A DNA stretch of 6,775 nt from Fidelibacterota bacterium (GTDB taxonomy: Bacteria; Fidelibacterota; UBA2242). The stretch spans positions 1 through 6,775 of the forward strand of contig JAGLWX010000146.1 of the NCBI GenBank assembly GCA_023133185.1, written 5' to 3'. Of the stretch, positions 3,918 through 6,775 are shown piece after piece (position 1 is the first letter of the stretch; the number at the start of each line of letters is the position of its first letter). The notes under the pieces were generated by a model. That model did no database searches. It was not told the origin of the DNA and saw nothing but the letters and a program-made list of their open reading frames with translations. A program made the translations under genes and the position numbers.

Positions 3918-6713
3918 ATGAAAAATGCTAAGATTTTTTTGACGATTTTTGCCGCCGTTCTGTTTACGGTGGCGATGACGGCTGTGCCGCTGTGGGCAGC
4001 CGACCATTATGTACGCACCGATGGCAACGACGGTAATGATGGTTTGGCTAATACGTCAGCGGGCGCCTGGTTAACCATAAGTTATGCTATTGTGCAAGTC
4101 TCCGATGACGACATCATCAATGTTGCTGATGGTACCTATACCATCACCGAAACTATCACGGTGGATAAAGGGATTACCATTACCGGCAATACCATTACCC
4201 CTGAGAATGTATTGGTAACCTATGCTGCGCCTCAATCAATTCCTGCAGCTCAACATACTTGTGAAAATAGTGGGTTCAGTATTGGCGCTGCCAATATAAC
4301 CATACAGGGAATAAAGGTAAAAAACTGCAAGTTTGGTTTCTACTTTAGCCGTTCCAACACTACTTACACAGGCTGCACAATAACGAACTGCGCTATAGAT
4401 GCTGCGAGTATGTGTGGCATCGGAGAGGTAGCTACGCCGAGCACTATCATAAGCAACAACACGATTACTTATTGTTCTGATAAGGGCATCTATGTAAGAC
4501 TTTGCGATTCAACCAGCCCGGCAACCCGTACCGAGGTAACCGGTAACGCGATATCCAATTGCGGAGAGTATTACAATGCTGCGGCAATTCAGACCCTTGG
4601 TAGCAAGTATGTCTATATCTTCAACAATACCATAACTTCTACCTTTGACAAGGGAATTAATATCATTGGAAGCAATGCTGCCAGCATCGCTGAGAGAATA
4701 GAAGTGATAGACAACGACATATCCGGCACTGAGGAAAACGCCATACAACTAACAGATTGGGAAGATAACACCTGTTATCCCAGGTACACCTATATCCACG
4801 GCAATACTATAAACAATGTAGATGATAACGGCATTGTTGTGACAGAGGTAGAAGCTCGTTCTGTAGCGGAGCGCGTAGAAGTGTCAAACAATACAATATC
4901 AAACACAGGTTTCTCCGGCATCGAAGTTAGTTACATCTCTCCCTATACCTATGTCCACAACAATACCATCAGTGATATTGGAACCCAAGGTATTAATATC
5001 CTGGAAACCTACGCAGGCAACGCTGATATGGGTGTGGAGATCTCGGATAACACCATAAGCAACTGTTATTACCAGGGTATCAACATTGATTGGTCATCTC
5101 CGTACACCTATGTATATAATAACACTCTGACCAAGTGCAATTATTACGGAGCCGATGGCACCGGCGACTGGGACTACGCTTCCATCCATGTAGGAGAAAA
5201 GGATGTTAATAATCCTGAATTTACCTGTCATCACACAGTTATTGATAACAACACCATTAACGACGGCATAAATGGTATCCAGATATGGTCGGACAATTGC
5301 ACTGTAACCAATAACACAATCTACAATATGGGTATGACATACGCCGATACCAAGGGCACAGCCGGAGTGGGCGATGGTGTTTACTACAACTCAGGTATCA
5401 TTATCGGTACTAACTGGCTTACCGATAACTTTAAGCCCACCGGCACTACCATCATCGGCAACAGCATATACGATAACGTCTATGGGCTGTATGTCAGGGA
5501 CTATGCCACTCTATCGGGAGGTGACCCCTCCGTTTTGAGTGTTACTGCTGAATACAACTGGTGGGGCAGTGCCTCAGGTCCCGACGATGATGCCGGGGCT
5601 ATAGACGGCACTGGCGACATAATCAGCGTAAATGTGGACGCCGACCCCTGGTTAGACAATTCGGTTGATGATTTCGAAAAGGTGGCTACTACGAATCAGA
5701 CCAGCATCGGTCCTTCAGGTGGTCTGGTAAAGGTGACCATAACCTCGACGCCAGACGCCAGTAATTATTTAGATGTCTATCAGGCAGGCTCGCTTTCCGG
5801 CGCCCCGGTTACTAGTGAAATATATCCCAGTGGTTTCGACAAACGTTCCAATATCGTCTGGGGAATTTTAGAAACAGGGGAGGTTGCCGCTAATTTGGTA
5901 TTTGAATATAGCAATCAGCCCGGGATAAGTGAAGAGTCAACAATTAGAATTCTGAAACGTGACAATGCCCAGGAGGGTTCATGGATATTGGCGCCGGGCC
6001 AGTCGACGCCTGTAGGTAAGACGATTACCATTAACGGCGTTAGCTCCTTCAGCGAGTTCACTATTGGCGCCGGCGGGGATAATTCCTTACCGGTTGAACT
6101 TTCTAAATTTACCGCCATAAGTGAAAAGGGCGTTGTCGTTTTGAAGTGGACGACCGAGAGCGAGATTGAGAATCTTGGATTTATTGTTGAGCGACGAAAC
6201 TGGAAACTGGAAACTGGAAACTGGGATGAAATAGCCAGCTATAAGACCCACGAGGAACTAGAGGGACAGGGCAGCGTTTCCCATAAAACTGAATACAGTT
6301 ATACGGACAGTAAAGTCCAGCCCGGCATGACCTACGAATACCGTCTTGCAGACGTCAGTTATGTCGGTGTTGTCGAATATCACGGGACTCGTAAGGTTAC
6401 TGTAAAGGGAAGTGACGAGGTTATTCTCCCGGAAGGTTTTGCTTTAAAATCGGTATATCCGAACCCATTCAATCCTGAAACGAATATTTCTTATGCCCTT
6501 CCTGAAGAAGCGAAAGTGAATTTAGTGATTGTGGATTTAGTGGGTAGAGAAGTAAGACAGTTACTCAATAATGAAGTACGGTCACAAGGTAACTATATAG
6601 TGAAATGGGATGGGACTAACGATAGCGGTTTTAATCTGTCCAGCGGTGTTTATTTTGTTGTATTGAAAGCAAAAGGAACTGTGGATATGCAAAAGATGGT
6701 GCTGTTTCGTTAA
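3918..6713 (+). CDS. Secreted right-handed beta-helix protein with T9SS type A sorting domain
   Basis: The 931-residue protein is predicted to be exported and surface-anchored or released. A Sec signal peptide covers residues 1-27 (hydrophobic 6-23, cleavage near PLWA-A). A DUF1565-like entry follows (HYVRTDGNDGNDGLANTSAG, 30-49). A long parallel beta-helix of the NosD/pectate-lyase-like class runs from about 65 to 580, with recurrent N-N-T-I-S turns at about 180, 209, 236, 265, 295, 324, 348, 377, 401, 444, 465 and 514, closed by YNWWGSASGP (546-555). A beta-rich domain spans about 590-716 and a fibronectin-III-like domain about 724-830 (LPVELSKFTA, VVLKWTTESEIENLGFIVERR). The FlgD-like/Por sorting domain covers 837-931 (YPNPFNPET at 847-855, LSSGVYF at 907-913, QKMVLF at 925-930). 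The fold suggests binding or cleavage of a polysaccharide, but I see no catalytic triad, so no substrate is assigned. T9SS genes are not in the window. An in-frame heptanucleotide array lies in the Fn3-like domain. The gene appears monocistronic. Confidence 0.9.
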   Translation: MKNAKIFLTIFAAVLFTVAMTAVPLWAADHYVRTDGNDGNDGLANTSAGAWLTISYAIVQVSDDDIINVADGTYTITETITVDKGITITGNTITPENVLVTYAAPQSIPAAQHTCENSGFSIGAANITIQGIKVKNCKFGFYFSRSNTTYTGCTITNCAIDAASMCGIGEVATPSTIISNNTITYCSDKGIYVRLCDSTSPATRTEVTGNAISNCGEYYNAAAIQTLGSKYVYIFNNTITSTFDKGINIIGSNAASIAERIEVIDNDISGTEENAIQLTDWEDNTCYPRYTYIHGNTINNVDDNGIVVTEVEARSVAERVEVSNNTISNTGFSGIEVSYISPYTYVHNNTISDIGTQGINILETYAGNADMGVEISDNTISNCYYQGINIDWSSPYTYVYNNTLTKCNYYGADGTGDWDYASIHVGEKDVNNPEFTCHHTVIDNNTINDGINGIQIWSDNCTVTNNTIYNMGMTYADTKGTAGVGDGVYYNSGIIIGTNWLTDNFKPTGTTIIGNSIYDNVYGLYVRDYATLSGGDPSVLSVTAEYNWWGSASGPDDDAGAIDGTGDIISVNVDADPWLDNSVDDFEKVATTNQTSIGPSGGLVKVTITSTPDASNYLDVYQAGSLSGAPVTSEIYPSGFDKRSNIVWGILETGEVAANLVFEYSNQPGISEESTIRILKRDNAQEGSWILAPGQSTPVGKTITINGVSSFSEFTIGAGGDNSLPVELSKFTAISEKGVVVLKWTTESEIENLGFIVERRNWKLETGNWDEIASYKTHEELEGQGSVSHKTEYSYTDSKVQPGMTYEYRLADVSYVGVVEYHGTRKVTVKGSDEVILPEGFALKSVYPNPFNPETNISYALPEEAKVNLVIVDLVGREVRQLLNNEVRSQGNYIVKWDGTNDSGFNLSSGVYFVVLKAKGTVDMQKMVLFR
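6196..6223 (+). repeat. Four perfect copies of a 7-bp tandem repeat (GAAACTG) inside the beta-helix gene
   Basis: GAAACTG occurs at 6196-6202, 6203-6209, 6210-6216 and 6217-6223 without a mismatch. It encodes NWKLETGNW (residues 761-769) in a predicted hairpin turn of the Fn3-like domain. Three units equal 21 bp and seven codons. Deleting three units would leave VERRNWDEIASY, a normal-looking turn, so the extra copies appear as a seven-residue insertion that keeps frame. Gain or loss of one or two units would shift the frame and remove the sorting domain. Confidence 0.9.
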
Positions 6714-6721
6714 GATGATAC

Positions 6722-6739
6722 CACAGATTGCACAGATTG
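6722..6739. repeat. Two 9-bp direct repeats CACAGATTG
   Basis: CACAGATTG occurs twice head to tail (6722-6730, 6731-6739), followed by a partial CCCACAG. It lies just after the stop of the beta-helix gene in non-coding sequence. No function is evident. Confidence 0.55.
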
Positions 6740-6752
6740 TCCCACAGGGTAA

Positions 6753-6775
6753 GGGATCCTTTCGGATGCGAAGGA
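6753..6775. repeat. Palindrome truncated by the window edge, possible terminator or REP-like element
   Basis: TCCTT (6757-6761) and CG (6763-6764) pair with CG (6769-6770) and AAGGA (6771-6775) around a GATG loop, with one bulged T at 6762. The preceding GGGA (6753-6756) could pair with bases beyond the window. It begins 40 bp after the beta-helix stop, so it may end that transcript, but any U-tract would lie outside the window. Its CGGATGCG apex is shared with the inverted repeat at 3090-3131. Confidence 0.45.

Noticed and set aside
4509..6118. Minus-strand frames inside the beta-helix gene (4509-4748, 5915-6118)
   Set aside because: They are antisense to a clearly coding repetitive protein and have no recognisable features. 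The same holds for 3762-4007 on the minus strand, which runs into the signal-peptide region.

Overview
The window looks like a piece of an uncultivated bacterium of the wider Fibrobacteres-Chlorobi-Bacteroidetes (FCB) assemblage, for example Calditrichota, KSB1, Ignavibacteria or Marinimicrobia relatives. The evidence is a large secreted beta-helix protein ending in a type IX secretion (T9SS) type A sorting domain of the YPNPFNPET...SSGVYF...KMVLFR type, plus a Bacteroidetes-style type III glutamine synthetase. The strong AAGGAGG ribosome-binding site before the beta-helix gene is less usual for Bacteroidetes proper. I cannot name the phylum with certainty.

Layout, left to right. Positions 1-168 are non-coding and hold a degenerate 8-bp tandem repeat and a strong palindrome. 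A minus-strand pair follows: glnN (type III glutamine synthetase, 169-2376) and, 44 bp upstream of it, a half-sized ArsP/DUF318-like membrane permease (2421-2978). Positions 2979-3163 hold a likely intrinsic terminator on the minus strand, a nested inverted repeat and an orphan open frame. An XRE-type helix-turn-helix gene on the minus strand (3164-3566) appears to be split by a one-base frameshift that separates its DNA-binding domain from a coiled-coil tail. A 351-bp divergent gap follows, holding only weak candidates for small ORFs and operators. The plus-strand 931-residue beta-helix/T9SS protein (3918-6713) fills the rest. The last 62 bases hold a short direct repeat and a palindrome cut by the window edge.

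How the parts relate. Permease and glnN are probably co-transcribed, because they are co-directional, closely spaced and preceded by the terminator that closes the regulator gene. A functional link, for instance metal or nitrogen homeostasis, is only inference. The regulator and the beta-helix gene diverge from a shared intergenic region, so regulation of the secreted protein by this repressor-like protein is possible but unproven. I see no complete new defence or mobile system. The most distinctive signals are a four-copy 7-bp tandem repeat inside the beta-helix gene, whose three extra copies add exactly seven residues, the broken regulator, and several palindromic intergenic elements.
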